Assembly: GCF_017814275.1 (NCBI RefSeq)
Contig: NZ_JAGIYQ010000014.1
Span: 32,382-96,381 of the forward strand
Origin: Gottfriedia endophytica
Lineage (GTDB): Bacteria; Bacillota; Bacilli; Bacillales; Bacillaceae_G
Direction of reading: 5' to 3'
Length of the DNA: 64,000 nucleotides
The notes under the pieces are model-generated. The model saw nothing but the letters and a program-made list of their open reading frames with translations, searched no databases and was not told the DNA's origin. Position 1 is the stretch's first letter. Every line of letters begins with the position of its first letter. Shown piece by piece: positions 1-9,269 of the stretch. A program made the translations under genes and the position numbers.

Positions 1-210
1 AATCCCATGATTCAATTCCATAATCTCTTTACCAATTAATTTTTCTTCTTCTGTAACCGGAACTTGTAGATGCGTTATTAATTCCTCACGTTCATCTAAC
101 AAACTTTGAATTGTTTCAATATATTTATCTCGTTCATCTTGTTGTGGAAGGATTTTAAAATGCTCAGCTAATTGTTTTGTAACGTGATGTAGTTTAACAA
201 ATACATCCAT
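1..210 (-). CDS. fliT: Flagellar protein FliT, partial (3' end outside window)
   Basis: I translated this from the minus strand; it is cut by the window edge. The start ATG overlaps the fliS stop as TAATG, so the two are translationally coupled. The visible 70 residues are charged and helical (begins MDVFVKLHHVTKQLAEHF, later LLDEREELI). FliT-type proteins are small helical chaperones encoded directly after fliS, and the position here fits. In other bacteria FliT binds the filament cap FliD or export components. Identity rests mainly on gene order and size, because the family is poorly conserved. Confidence 0.75.
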   Translation of the reverse strand, partial: MDVFVKLHHVTKQLAEHFKILPQQDERDKYIETIQSLLDEREELITHLQVPVTEEEKLIGKEIMELNHGI

Positions 211-611
211 TAGATAAGATCACTTTGTTGATATGTTTTTTGTCGATTTAATTGAATAACTTCCTTCCAAGTATCACGAAATTCAACGACAAATCCTTCT
301 ACTTCATCTAATATATTTATATCATTTTTAATATTCGCTTGAATTAATTGACGGTGCAAATAATCATACAAAGGCATTAATTGTTTAGAAACCTCTTGTT
401 CCATGTTTAAAGTTATCATTAATTCCTGGATGATTTTTTGAGCTTTTACAAGATTCGTATTTTTGTCTTGGAGACGCGACTCTTTAATAGCCAGTTTTGC
501 TAAATGAATAAATTTTAAACAACCATTATACAACATTAATGTTAATTCACCAGGAGATGCTGTGTTGACTGCATTTTGCTGGTAATTTTGTAATGGATTC
601 ATCATCGCCAT
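210..611 (-). CDS. fliS: Flagellin export chaperone FliS
   Basis: The 133-residue product has the FliS signature near its start (NPLQNYQQNAVNTASPGEL, then LMLYNGCLKFI). FliS binds the disordered C-terminus of flagellin in the cytoplasm, stops premature polymerisation and delivers it to the flagellar export gate. The length is normal for the family. The ATG at 611 has a good Shine-Dalgarno (AAGGTGG, 8 nt away). It lies 30 nt after fliD and overlaps fliT, so it belongs to the flaG-fliD-fliS-fliT operon. Confidence 0.96.
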   Translation of the reverse strand: MAMMNPLQNYQQNAVNTASPGELTLMLYNGCLKFIHLAKLAIKESRLQDKNTNLVKAQKIIQELMITLNMEQEVSKQLMPLYDYLHRQLIQANIKNDINILDEVEGFVVEFRDTWKEVIQLNRQKTYQQSDLI

Positions 612-641
612 TTACATGACCACCTTAATTATCATTATTTA

Positions 642-2234
642 TTACTTAAAGTATTGAGAAAGCGATGTACTTTGTGAATTTGCCTTTTGAATCGCTTGGT
701 CCATTGCATTATATTGAGTATAATAACGATTTTCGACTTGGGTTAAATGATCCTGAAAATTACTAATACGAGTATTTAAATCTGTCATACTCTTCCCAAG
801 TAAATACATCGATGAAACGTATGAAGCCTTACCAGCTTTTTGTGCAATACTATCTATAGTACTTTTCAAAGAAGTTTTTAATCGCGTTGCCAATCCTTGT
901 TGATCTGAAGGAGTACTATCTGTTGTACCAATACCTGTAAATAAATTACTAACCGAAGCAGGATCATTTGTAATAGCCTGCTTTAATTTGTCTTCACTAA
1001 TAATTAACTTACCGTTATCTAAATAATTAGAACTTGTTGTAATTCCAATCTGGCTTAACTGCTTTACAGCCCCCGGTAAACCATTGACTGGAGCATATAA
1101 TTGAGTACGTATTGTATTCAATACACCCGTTAAAACACTATCACTTCGTAACAAACCACTTTGAGCTTTATTTTGCCAATTTGTTATATCAGTATCCTTC
1201 ATTGCTGCCTTTTGAGCATCTGTTAAAGGAGGAAAATCACGATACTTTGGCTCTGTAACTTTATCATTGATCTTTTTAATTAAATCGTTGTATTTATCAA
1301 CAAATGCTTTAACAGAATCAAATATTTTTTGAGTATCAGTTGTAGTTGAAACTGTTATTGGAGCTGGTGATCCAGGTGTATATGTTTGCTTTAATGTATA
1401 GGTCACATCCCCTATACTAAATGTATTTGTTGATCGAGAAGTTGGTAAACCATTGATTGTAAATTTTGCATCTTGTCCTTGATTAGCTAAAGGTGTATTT
1501 AATTCCCCATTTACACCTACAGAAAAATTTAGTGTATTCATAAAATCTACAGTAGTTGGGTCAGGAGCTATCGCTGCGGTTGAATCTGTATCATGAGCTA
1601 CAATTGATCCACCTGCTCCTGTATTATTGTTCGTTAAAACCATTTTCCCAGTTTTATCATCAAAAAATGCACTTACACCTAAAGCAGAGTTATTCATCTT
1701 ATTAACAACATCTTGCATAGTATCCTTTGTAGGATCAATATCAATTTTCACTAATGTCGGTGTCGTTCCTGCTGGTGATCCTGGAGGAATTACGTCGAAT
1801 TGTAACGAAAATGGATTAGCATAATTCGCTGGATCTAATTCACTTATCAAACTAGTCGATTGCATTAAAGAAGTGTCTTTTTTAGAAATCACTCCAGAAT
1901 TCCATCTTGTGCTCGTTGCTAGCTGTGTAATGCTATCAATTGAATTAATTGTATTACTTGTACCACCTTTTGAGACAGCAGAAACAATACTTTCATTTGA
2001 GCTTGTTACTGTTTTCGCATTAAAGGTAGATTGTAACCCGACCCCAGTAACAATTGAGCTTCGGAAATCATCCAATGCCAAATTAATATCTCTATACTGA
2101 TCTGTCTGCCATTGAAGGGTTTGCTTTTGTTGTTGTAATTTATCTAATGGAATTCTTTCAGCATCCATTAGTTTTTTGACAGTAGCGTCTATATCGATAG
2201 CACCACTAAAACCTGTTGTACGATTCACTACCAT
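642..2234 (-). CDS. fliD: Flagellar filament capping protein FliD (hook-associated protein 2)
   Basis: The 530-residue protein has the FliD_N region (about residues 10-110, with SGAIDIDATVKKLMDAERIPL) and the FliD_C region (about 250-500), ending in a coiled coil that finishes in SLSQYFK. FliD forms the cap at the filament tip and guides insertion of flagellin subunits. The middle part is rich in Thr, Asn and Asp, as expected for the exposed domains. It begins 12 nt after flaG with the Shine-Dalgarno AGGGGTGAG. It is probably sigma-D dependent through the promoter upstream of flaG. Confidence 0.96.
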   Translation of the reverse strand: MVVNRTTGFSGAIDIDATVKKLMDAERIPLDKLQQQKQTLQWQTDQYRDINLALDDFRSSIVTGVGLQSTFNAKTVTSSNESIVSAVSKGGTSNTINSIDSITQLATSTRWNSGVISKKDTSLMQSTSLISELDPANYANPFSLQFDVIPPGSPAGTTPTLVKIDIDPTKDTMQDVVNKMNNSALGVSAFFDDKTGKMVLTNNNTGAGGSIVAHDTDSTAAIAPDPTTVDFMNTLNFSVGVNGELNTPLANQGQDAKFTINGLPTSRSTNTFSIGDVTYTLKQTYTPGSPAPITVSTTTDTQKIFDSVKAFVDKYNDLIKKINDKVTEPKYRDFPPLTDAQKAAMKDTDITNWQNKAQSGLLRSDSVLTGVLNTIRTQLYAPVNGLPGAVKQLSQIGITTSSNYLDNGKLIISEDKLKQAITNDPASVSNLFTGIGTTDSTPSDQQGLATRLKTSLKSTIDSIAQKAGKASYVSSMYLLGKSMTDLNTRISNFQDHLTQVENRYYTQYNAMDQAIQKANSQSTSLSQYFK

Positions 2235-2246
2235 TTTTTCTCACCC

Positions 2247-2600
2247 CTAAATTTTTTTATCAACCAATAATCCTATATGTGTCATCATATCTGCGTAAAT
2301 ATCTAACATTTTCTTTGCAGGAATCTCACGAATGACTTCATTCGTTGAACTATTCACTACTACGGCATAATAACTATGTGTCTTTTCATGTAATTTAAAC
2401 TGAACATTTGTATAAGATGGTTCTAAGAATTGATTCATCTTATCTATGACTTTCTCTAGCTTTTCTTTTGGAACTTGTTTATCATCTTTATCACTTTTTG
2501 GCTCTTTTTGCGGAAACTCTTTTACTTCTTGGCTTTGTTGTTGTGCAGGGATGTTAGGAACTTGACCAGCCATTTTAGATGATGAAATATTATTCAACAT
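2247..2600 (-). CDS. flaG: FlaG family protein
   Basis: The 117-residue protein has a charged, low-complexity N-terminal half (many Gln, Lys and Glu) and a conserved FlaG C-terminal half (about 45-117) with FKLHEKTHSYYAVVVNSSTNEVIREIPAKK broken here only by the window of view; the key motif is NEVIREIPAKK. FlaG proteins influence filament length and are encoded just before fliD. It is the first gene of the flaG-fliD-fliS-fliT operon, about 35 nt behind a sigma-D-like promoter. Confidence 0.92.
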   Translation of the reverse strand: MLNNISSSKMAGQVPNIPAQQQSQEVKEFPQKEPKSDKDDKQVPKEKLEKVIDKMNQFLEPSYTNVQFKLHEKTHSYYAVVVNSSTNEVIREIPAKKMLDIYADMMTHIGLLVDKKI

Positions 2601-2638
2601 CTTGACTCCTCCCTTTTATAAAAAATACACTACTTCAT

Positions 2639-2665
2639 ATATCGGTAGTAACATAAAAGTTTGTA
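2639..2665 (-). promoter_or_regulatory. Candidate sigma-D promoter for flaG-fliD-fliS-fliT
   Basis: Read on the minus strand, TACA is followed after 15 nt by ACCGATAT. This is a 3/4 and 7/8 match to the sigma-D (SigD) consensus TAAA-N15-GCCGATAT with exact spacing. It ends about 38 nt before the flaG ATG. Late flagellar genes are SigD-dependent in Bacillus, so the context is right. Confidence 0.65.
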
Positions 2666-2738
2666 GTCATCTATAGATTTTAAAAATCTTATAGATTATT
2701 AAAATTAAACTTAAAAACTTATCTAATGAAACAATAAA

Positions 2739-2768
2739 CGACCTTTACCTAATATTAGGTAAAGGTCG
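2739..2768 (-). terminator. Terminator of the flagellin glycosylation operon
   Basis: This is a perfect 30-bp inverted repeat with arms CGACCTTTACCTAAT and ATTAGGTAAAGGTCG, 70 nt after the stop of the CMP-sugar synthetase gene. On the minus strand it is followed by TTTATTGTTTC, a moderate U-tract. It separates the glycosylation island from the flaG operon. Confidence 0.75.
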
Positions 2769-2838
2769 AAATTTAATAATAATTATTTTAGTAGTAATGA
2801 ATATCTTGCCTATATTTAGTTATAAAAAACACTTTAAT

Positions 2839-3543
2839 TTATTCATTATCAATTTTATTAATTGTTTTTAGGAATGTCTCACAATATAAAAAATCAAATT
2901 CGCTATCAATATCAACAGAACGTTCTTTTGGCATCACGTAGCCTTTTGTTTCTTCCCCTAAGAAAGATTTATTCAGAACTAGCCAATTTACATTCGCAAC
3001 ATATACGGCCCCGTTTAAAGAATAGGTTGTAGGAATGTCCTGTCTTCTTGAATAATTATTATTTTCTTCAAGTAATGGATGTAATTTGCTTTGACCATCC
3101 AATCGATACATCCAATGTGGGGGTTTATCAACTTCAACAACAGAAACTAAAGCATCTACTTCATTCTTGATACAATCGTAAATACAATTGTCGATATCAT
3201 CCACGGAACGAAATGGTGAGGTAGGCTGTAATAAAACCACATAATCATATTCTTTTATACTATTTAACGCGTGAAGTACAACATCAATTCCAGGGGTTGT
3301 GTCCTTAGCTAGTTCAATTGGCCTAACAAAAGGTACTTCACACCCATAATTTAATGCACATTGAATTATTTCCTCATCATCAGAAGATAGTACCAATCTA
3401 TCTATATATTCTGATTTTAAGGCTTCTTCTATAGTCCAGGCTATTAAAGGCTTCCCCCCTAGAAGTCTAACATTTTTTCTTTTTACGCCTTTTGATCCGC
3501 CTCTAGCAGGAATAATTGCAAGGATCTTTTTATTGTGTAACAT
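2839..3543 (-). CDS. legF: CMP-nonulosonate (legionaminate) cytidylyltransferase, LegF/NeuA/PtmB type
   Basis: The 234-residue protein has the cytidylyltransferase nucleotide-binding signature IPARGGSKG at residues 11-19 and the LQPTSPFR motif near 105. It activates a nine-carbon acidic sugar as the CMP derivative, the last cytoplasmic step before transfer to flagellin. It overlaps the upstream nucleotidyltransferase gene by 14 nt. LegI, LegG, LegC and LegB upstream make legionaminic acid or a derivative the most likely substrate. Sialic or pseudaminic acid cannot be excluded by motif alone. Confidence 0.9.
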   Translation of the reverse strand: MLHNKKILAIIPARGGSKGVKRKNVRLLGGKPLIAWTIEEALKSEYIDRLVLSSDDEEIIQCALNYGCEVPFVRPIELAKDTTPGIDVVLHALNSIKEYDYVVLLQPTSPFRSVDDIDNCIYDCIKNEVDALVSVVEVDKPPHWMYRLDGQSKLHPLLEENNNYSRRQDIPTTYSLNGAVYVANVNWLVLNKSFLGEETKGYVMPKERSVDIDSEFDFLYCETFLKTINKIDNE

Positions 3544-4630
3544 AATAACCTTCCTTTTTCTCTACTTGCTGATCTTGTTGAAAAATTTCTTTATATATTT
3601 GATTGCCTTTTTCATAATCTTGCATTTGTCCAATATCTAACCAAAATTCACGAATTGGAAAAACTGTTGTCTCTTTAGATAAATTTATTGTATCTTGAAA
3701 AAGGTCTGTCATATTATAAAAAGTATTACAAGGAATTATTTGCAACATATCAGGACTTATACAATATATCCCAGCATTAACAAAATTTCGATGAATAGGT
3801 TTTTCTTCTATCCCTATCAATCTTTGATTCAATGTTTTAATTACTCCATAGGGGACTTGGAATTCATAATCACGCACACACATTGTTGCACTTGATTGGT
3901 TTTCTTGATGAAATTGTATTAGTTGATTAAAATTCATGTTAGTTAAAATATCACCATTCATTACTATGATTGGATCTGTAATGCTCTGTGGTAGCTTACT
4001 AAGAGCTCCTCCTGTACCTAAAGGAAACTCCTCCTCAATATAATTGATTATGATGTCAAACTCGTCCCCATCTTTAAAGTAGTTTTTAATGACATCTTTT
4101 TTATAGTTAACTGATAAATAAAAGTTATAAAACCCTTGGCTCTTAAATCGTTCAATAATCGTTTCTAGAATAGGCTTATCTCCTACTTTTAACATAGGCT
4201 TAGGTATATCATTTGTTAATGGCATTAATCTTGAGCCTAATCCTCCAGCCATAATAACCACAGCATTTTGTTGTCGAATATTTGAGTGCATGTCCTCTAT
4301 AAGAGTAAAATCTATCACTCTACGATTAGGGTCTAATAATGGAAGAACGCGAATTCCTTTTAGTTTAATTTCCTTTATACTTGTAGAACTATATATTTCA
4401 TTTTTAAACAAGTATACTGGATTCTCATTCATTATTTTTCCCACTGGTTCATGTAGAGTACTTCCTTTTAGGATTGCACGTCTTATATCTCCATCCGTAA
4501 CAGAACCAACTAGTTGAGAATATTCATTAATTACAAATGCAATTTGAAGAGCACCTTCATCTATGATTTTTAAGGCTTCTAAAATAGTACTGTTCTTTAA
4601 TAGTAGTAATTTGTTAACATCATATATCAT
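3530..4630 (-). CDS. ptmE: CBS-domain sugar-1-phosphate nucleotidyltransferase (PtmE/LegX type)
   Basis: The 366-residue protein has two CBS motifs in about residues 1-115, followed by a nucleotidyltransferase domain (about 122-350) with the activation motif MAGGLGSRLMPLTNDIPKPM. This architecture matches Campylobacter PtmE, which makes GDP-glucosamine to feed a GDP-based legionaminic acid pathway. The presence of this gene suggests that GDP-linked rather than UDP-linked sugars enter the pathway. The CBS pair may sense a nucleotide. It overlaps the CMP-sugar synthetase gene, and 150 nt separate it from the hydrolase gene upstream. Confidence 0.85.
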   Translation of the reverse strand: MIYDVNKLLLLKNSTILEALKIIDEGALQIAFVINEYSQLVGSVTDGDIRRAILKGSTLHEPVGKIMNENPVYLFKNEIYSSTSIKEIKLKGIRVLPLLDPNRRVIDFTLIEDMHSNIRQQNAVVIMAGGLGSRLMPLTNDIPKPMLKVGDKPILETIIERFKSQGFYNFYLSVNYKKDVIKNYFKDGDEFDIIINYIEEEFPLGTGGALSKLPQSITDPIIVMNGDILTNMNFNQLIQFHQENQSSATMCVRDYEFQVPYGVIKTLNQRLIGIEEKPIHRNFVNAGIYCISPDMLQIIPCNTFYNMTDLFQDTINLSKETTVFPIREFWLDIGQMQDYEKGNQIYKEIFQQDQQVEKKEGYYVTQ

Positions 4631-4780
4631 AGGTACTTACCACCTAATAAGCATTATTTATTCTTAATTCCCTGTATTAAAAATAGTTCTACTTACCATC
4701 TCTAACCTGTAAATTAAGAGTTTTTCTATCAATCTAAGTTTATAACTTTAGAGTGTCTTTTCCCTTTCAAAGCGCCTTTT

Positions 4781-6349
4781 TTAACTAGCTATATAAAGCG
4801 AAAAAATATCATTCAACTCATTCTTCCATAACATAAATTGAGGTACTACATGTTTCAAAAGTTTATCTTCAACCAATTTCCAACTATCACTCTCGAAATA
4901 CCCGATCATTTCCAAAAGAGACGTTTTTAATTCTTCATTTAAAGTCTTAATATTGTTTTGTGGTAAATTTTTTTCAAACTTATTAACTTGCTGTTCTATT
5001 GCACTATAAGCATCAAGTATATCCTGCATAACCCCAATAGCTTCATGGTATTTTCCAGTAGATATCTTTGAAATAACATAATCAAATCCATCATTCATTG
5101 TGTGGGTAATATCTAAAATACCAGACATAACCTGAAATGAACTAATTAATTTGTAATCTGTTTTTATATTATTTATTATTTTTGCATTTATCGTGAAATT
5201 CTCATTAAAGTTAAACACATAGTTTTTACTTCCGCAGTTAAATGATTTACCTTCATTATCTAAGAAATCATTTGTTCTTTTTTCTTTTAGTAATCCATTT
5301 TCCTTGTCTAGTTCCACAACATGATCGAAAAGCTTACGCAAGGATGCATCCATTGCGTGACCATATTTTTTAAAGAGATTACCATCAATGTCATCTTTAG
5401 TAATACGTTTATAGTATGTATAATTATAATTTGATAGCAATGCTACTAATCTATCTTTATCATCAACTGAAGCAATCTCATCCTCTTCACAATGAAATAT
5501 ATAATAACGAGTATCAGATTTTACTCTATGTTCGCTAACTAACAAACTTCGAATTAATTTATTAGCATCCCCAAAATATCTCGGAGATGTTTCATCTAAG
5601 ATTGTCCAAGGATTGTTATATGCGAATGGGATAGAATAATTCTTATTATTCCAATTTATATTAGCAACGTAATCATTCGCAAAAATTTCCCTACCTACAA
5701 TATTTTTCATCTCAGCAAGTGAAAACCCCGAATTATCTATTACTACAGAAAAGGTATTAGGTGCATATTTCCCACAAAGCATAGCTATATAACCACCGTA
5801 TGAGCTTCCGTATGCAATAATTTTTCTGGTATTTATATTAGGGTATTTTTTAAGAACATCCCCAAGTACTGTAAGACAATCTATAGCAGGTAAAAATCCA
5901 AAAGACTGATATTCCTCTCGCGCTGTTACCATTAACGCTTGACAGCGGGGGTCTAATGAATTTAACCCTTTACTTTCTAAAATTTGAACTACTTTCAGAT
6001 AAAAATCATTTTTGGAAGATATTTCATTCCAATATTCCCTCGAAACTCCATAAACTTTTTCCATATTAATAACGAAATGCTCATCTAGATTAATTTCTAA
6101 TCCCCTAAATATCCCAAAATAATTTAATGACACAACAATACAATTGTACTTATCAGCAAGATACGGGTTTAATTTTTCTAAATAATATTCTGAGTTAGCA
6201 ATTCCACCAAAACCGGGTATTGATAAGATCAATCCAGTTTCTGAATTTATCCCTTCGTTAGGTAAAGTAACATAATAGTCTAGTTCATTTCTTAAGTAAC
6301 CTAGTTCGATATCTTCGTGTGGTTGGATATTGAAACTATAAGTTCTCAT
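4781..6349 (-). CDS. DUF2920 family alpha/beta-hydrolase-like protein
   Basis: The 522-residue protein has an alpha/beta-hydrolase core (about 35-345), with an oxyanion-type stretch ILSIPGFGGI near 41-50 and a nucleophile elbow GSSYG at 181-185 (Ser183). A late His lies in the YGHAMD stretch. The C-terminal 170 residues are predicted helical and are not recognised. DUF2920 proteins are known from Campylobacter flagellar modification loci, where they accompany nonulosonate genes. The substrate is not established; an esterase or acyl-transfer role on the glycan is an inference. Upstream lies a 156-nt gap, so it may have its own start of transcription. Confidence 0.75.
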   Translation of the reverse strand: MRTYSFNIQPHEDIELGYLRNELDYYVTLPNEGINSETGLILSIPGFGGIANSEYYLEKLNPYLADKYNCIVVSLNYFGIFRGLEINLDEHFVINMEKVYGVSREYWNEISSKNDFYLKVVQILESKGLNSLDPRCQALMVTAREEYQSFGFLPAIDCLTVLGDVLKKYPNINTRKIIAYGSSYGGYIAMLCGKYAPNTFSVVIDNSGFSLAEMKNIVGREIFANDYVANINWNNKNYSIPFAYNNPWTILDETSPRYFGDANKLIRSLLVSEHRVKSDTRYYIFHCEEDEIASVDDKDRLVALLSNYNYTYYKRITKDDIDGNLFKKYGHAMDASLRKLFDHVVELDKENGLLKEKRTNDFLDNEGKSFNCGSKNYVFNFNENFTINAKIINNIKTDYKLISSFQVMSGILDITHTMNDGFDYVISKISTGKYHEAIGVMQDILDAYSAIEQQVNKFEKNLPQNNIKTLNEELKTSLLEMIGYFESDSWKLVEDKLLKHVVPQFMLWKNELNDIFSLYIAS

Positions 6350-6505
6350 TGTTTTTGCCCCCGCTTGTCTAGGTGTATATTTTTACTTATAGATTAGGCT
6401 TACATCTTTTTAACCCTTATCAAATTGACACCTAGTTTATTTAGTACAACGTAAATTTTTTATTCATAAAAAGAAATTCCTTACTATCATCTACCAGTTA
6501 TCTTT

Positions 6506-7177
6506 TCAATAGGTTTCTTTATTTGCTATTACAACCCATTCTTTCACTTCTTGTTGCAAATTGTCCGCTGTCCTACTAACCATCTCTAACTCTTTAATTG
6601 AGAAACCTTTTAACAGTTTAGGTATGTCTTCTTTTTTTGTAAATCTTGAGTAACCTTTACCTTTTAAAGGGCCTTCGTCAACAATCCATGCATTATAGCC
6701 TACTAATTCCCCTGTATTAAATCCCCAACTGCCTTCAGCAAAAGTTTTTGTATATAATAACCCACCATTCTTTAGTTTTTTATGAATCTGTTCATATATT
6801 TTTATAGAATCATTAAATTCGTTACAGCATATAGCTTCGTTATCAATAATTAAATCAAACATATTATCTTCATATGGAAGACTAGAAAAATCCCCAATTT
6901 TCAATTCTACTTTTGCATATGGAAATTCATTATTAATTCTTTCACTTGCTATCTTTATCGCTTCCGCTGATCCGTCAATCCCATAACAAGAAAATCCCTC
7001 TTTAGCCACAAACCATAAATTTGCTCCAGTACCACAGCCAATTTCTAAAATTTTTATTTCCTGCCTATTTTCTACTTTATAAAAGTTCCTTGCAACACAT
7101 CTAATTACATCTTCAGAAGGATACTTTCCCCATTCTTGATTCTTAAATATTTTCTCCCAAACTTCGTCCCATGCCAT
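6506..7177 (-). CDS. Class I SAM-dependent methyltransferase
   Basis: The 223-residue protein has motif I ILEIGCGTGANL (about 43-54), an acidic residue at the end of strand 2 (YGIDGS) and a post-I region MFDLIIDNEAI. It belongs to the Methyltransf_11/25 group. Methyltransferases in nonulosonate loci can make O-methylated or N-methyl-acetimidoyl sugars. The location between the DUF2920 gene and the FemAB-like gene makes methylation of the flagellar glycan a reasonable inference. It starts 2 nt after the upstream gene ends, so it is co-transcribed. Confidence 0.8.
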   Translation of the reverse strand: MAWDEVWEKIFKNQEWGKYPSEDVIRCVARNFYKVENRQEIKILEIGCGTGANLWFVAKEGFSCYGIDGSAEAIKIASERINNEFPYAKVELKIGDFSSLPYEDNMFDLIIDNEAICCNEFNDSIKIYEQIHKKLKNGGLLYTKTFAEGSWGFNTGELVGYNAWIVDEGPLKGKGYSRFTKKEDIPKLLKGFSIKELEMVSRTADNLQQEVKEWVVIANKETY

Positions 7178-7179
7178 TG

Positions 7180-8178
7180 TTAATTCTCCCTATAAAATAA
7201 AATCTTATTTGTATCTAAATTATTTTTTTTATACTCTTCTTTTAATTTTCTATATTGATTTTTTCTATAGATTTGGCTACCTATATGATACTCTAGTAAT
7301 TTATCTGAAAATCCTTTTTTAAAATGTAATAATGAATCATCTTCGCTCGTTGTAAATCCCCCACCAAGTAACAACTTCTTAAAGTTTCTTTTCTTAGAGA
7401 AATCTATAGCTTTTTTCATCATTAAAAAAGAAATTCCAAACTTTTTACCCATGTCATTAGTACAACCTAAGTGATAATTAACTTCTTCTCCGTCCCAAAT
7501 GTAAATATTAACACCTACTAGTTCCCCGTTATAATGACTAGTACAAATAAATGAATGGGACCAGTTAACTAAACTTTCAAAGTATTTTTTATTAAAAAAA
7601 TAAAACTCGCTTGTATTTTTTTCTTTCATAGCAGATGTATATAAAAGGAAAATTTCATTTAATACTTTTGAATCTACTTCTTCGACTATTTTTGTATCAT
7701 GATTTATTTTTTTAGTTCGATTAATAACTCTTTTTACTCTATATTTATAATTCTCTTCTATATTAGTTGGAGTTAAATCTACTTCAACTACATATCTATT
7801 AAAAAAGTGATCTGTTTCTAAAAAATTATAATTTTGTAGTGTTGGATGAAGTCGAAAAAAACCTGCAATGAATCTATTATTATTTGCCCACTTTACAAAT
7901 TCATTATTAGCCCTTTTAATAAATTCTTTGGATTCAGTATTACTTATTGAACCTCCATATCCATATTGTGATTGAATATCAGTTATATTCCGATAATTAC
8001 TTATATGTATAGGTAAATAGAAGATATCCTGTTCTTCTTTATATACAAAAAATTCTGGTTGAATGGATTGGTCTCTATATGAGTCAATCATTACATACTC
8101 TGGATGAAGTGTTGGTGCTTTTACTTTATCCGGAAAAGATTCGTAAATTCTAATTGCTTCTTCATAAGTAACTATCAT
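7180..8178 (-). CDS. FemAB/GNAT-like acyltransferase (BioF2-like acetyltransferase)
   Basis: The 332-residue protein resembles the Acetyltransf_6/FemAB fold: an N-terminal half with IHISNYRNI and a C-terminal half with FICTSHYNGELVGVNIYIW followed by GISFLMMKKAIDFSKKRNF, typical of the acceptor-side GNAT domain. It overlaps legI by 4 nt (ATGA), so it is coupled to the nonulosonate pathway. No LbH-type LegH/PglD acetyltransferase occurs in this locus, so this protein may N-acylate the 4-amino sugar or acylate the finished nonulosonate. That role is inference. Confidence 0.7.
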   Translation of the reverse strand: MIVTYEEAIRIYESFPDKVKAPTLHPEYVMIDSYRDQSIQPEFFVYKEEQDIFYLPIHISNYRNITDIQSQYGYGGSISNTESKEFIKRANNEFVKWANNNRFIAGFFRLHPTLQNYNFLETDHFFNRYVVEVDLTPTNIEENYKYRVKRVINRTKKINHDTKIVEEVDSKVLNEIFLLYTSAMKEKNTSEFYFFNKKYFESLVNWSHSFICTSHYNGELVGVNIYIWDGEEVNYHLGCTNDMGKKFGISFLMMKKAIDFSKKRNFKKLLLGGGFTTSEDDSLLHFKKGFSDKLLEYHIGSQIYRKNQYRKLKEEYKKNNLDTNKILFYREN

Positions 8179-9254
8179 ATATCTTTTATAACCTCATCGT
8201 ATTCATAAGCTCTATTTGATCGTTTTCCAAGAATTTTAAAAATCTCCATTGGACTAATCCCTGTACCAGGACGTTTAAATGTCACATTATCCCATGACAA
8301 TAAATCACCTTTATTAATCTCAGTAGCAGCAACTAAACTTTTTCTAGCGATTTGGATATTTTTATATTCTGATGAAGTTGGAACCTTTCTACCATTCCCT
8401 ATACTTTTTTCAATTATTCTTATACCCTTTATTAATTCGTTTAATTCTTTTGGATTTAAAGATGCTTTATGATCTGGCCCCGGTAAATCTTTATCCAGTG
8501 TAATATGTTTCTCAATAATCGTTGCTCCCATTGCTACAGCTGCTTGAGAAATTACGATACCTTCTGTATGATCCGAATACCCAACTTCTAAACCAAATGT
8601 GTTTCTAATTGTCTCAATACTATTTAAATTAACATCCTCATAAGGTGTTGGATACTCAGTATTACAATGTAATAAAGCTACCTTTTCTTTTAATAACTCT
8701 AAAGAAGTAGGTTGGAAATATGTATCAAAACACTCTTGAATAGTAGCAGGGATTCTCTTTTCTATATATCCGAATGCTAGTATCGCTAAAGCTGTCTCAA
8801 TTTCACTTAACGTACTCATTCCTGTAGAAAGAATGATATTACAGTTGGCTATAGCGGTATTAAGTAATAATAGGGGATTAGTAATCTCTCCGGATGGGAT
8901 TTTAATCGTCTTTAGGTTAAATTCATTTACTAATAAGTCCAAACTTTCTAAATCAAATGGTGAAGACATAAATTCGATTCCACAGTTCTTACAATGATGA
9001 ATTAATTCTTCAAATTGGCTTTTATTAAATTCAAGTTTTTTTACCATTTCGAACTGAGATTCATTATCATCCGTATTTTCTAGTTGGTATTCAGCTTTTG
9101 GTGCATACATACTTATTTCATTTTCAGTAATAAATGTTTGAAATTTAACAGCATCTGCCCCTGCGTCCCTTGCAACTTCAATAAGTTTTTTAGCTAATTC
9201 AAGAGAGCCATTATGATTTACTCCCGCTTCTGCAATAACGTATGTTCTTGTCAT
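8175..9254 (-). CDS. legI: N-acetylneuraminate/legionaminate synthase family protein (NeuB/LegI)
   Basis: The 359-residue protein has a NeuB TIM barrel (about 5-270; IAEAGVNHNGSLELAKKLI near the start, GYSDHTEG, IEKHITLDKDLPGPDHKASL) and a C-terminal SAF antifreeze-like domain (about 295-355). It condenses phosphoenolpyruvate with a six-carbon N-acetyl amino sugar to give a nine-carbon nonulosonate. With LegG next to it, the expected substrate is 2,4-diacetamido-2,4,6-trideoxymannose and the product legionaminic acid. PseI would be the alternative, but no PseB/C/G-type genes are present. Confidence 0.93.
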   Translation of the reverse strand: MTRTYVIAEAGVNHNGSLELAKKLIEVARDAGADAVKFQTFITENEISMYAPKAEYQLENTDDNESQFEMVKKLEFNKSQFEELIHHCKNCGIEFMSSPFDLESLDLLVNEFNLKTIKIPSGEITNPLLLLNTAIANCNIILSTGMSTLSEIETALAILAFGYIEKRIPATIQECFDTYFQPTSLELLKEKVALLHCNTEYPTPYEDVNLNSIETIRNTFGLEVGYSDHTEGIVISQAAVAMGATIIEKHITLDKDLPGPDHKASLNPKELNELIKGIRIIEKSIGNGRKVPTSSEYKNIQIARKSLVAATEINKGDLLSWDNVTFKRPGTGISPMEIFKILGKRSNRAYEYDEVIKDI

Positions 9255-9269
9255 AGTAAACCCCTTATT

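Noticed and set aside
8175..9254. Pseudaminic acid (PseI) instead of LegI
   Set aside because: Neighbouring LegB, LegC, LegG and PtmE types fit legionaminate; no PseB, PseC, PseG or PseH-like genes are present.
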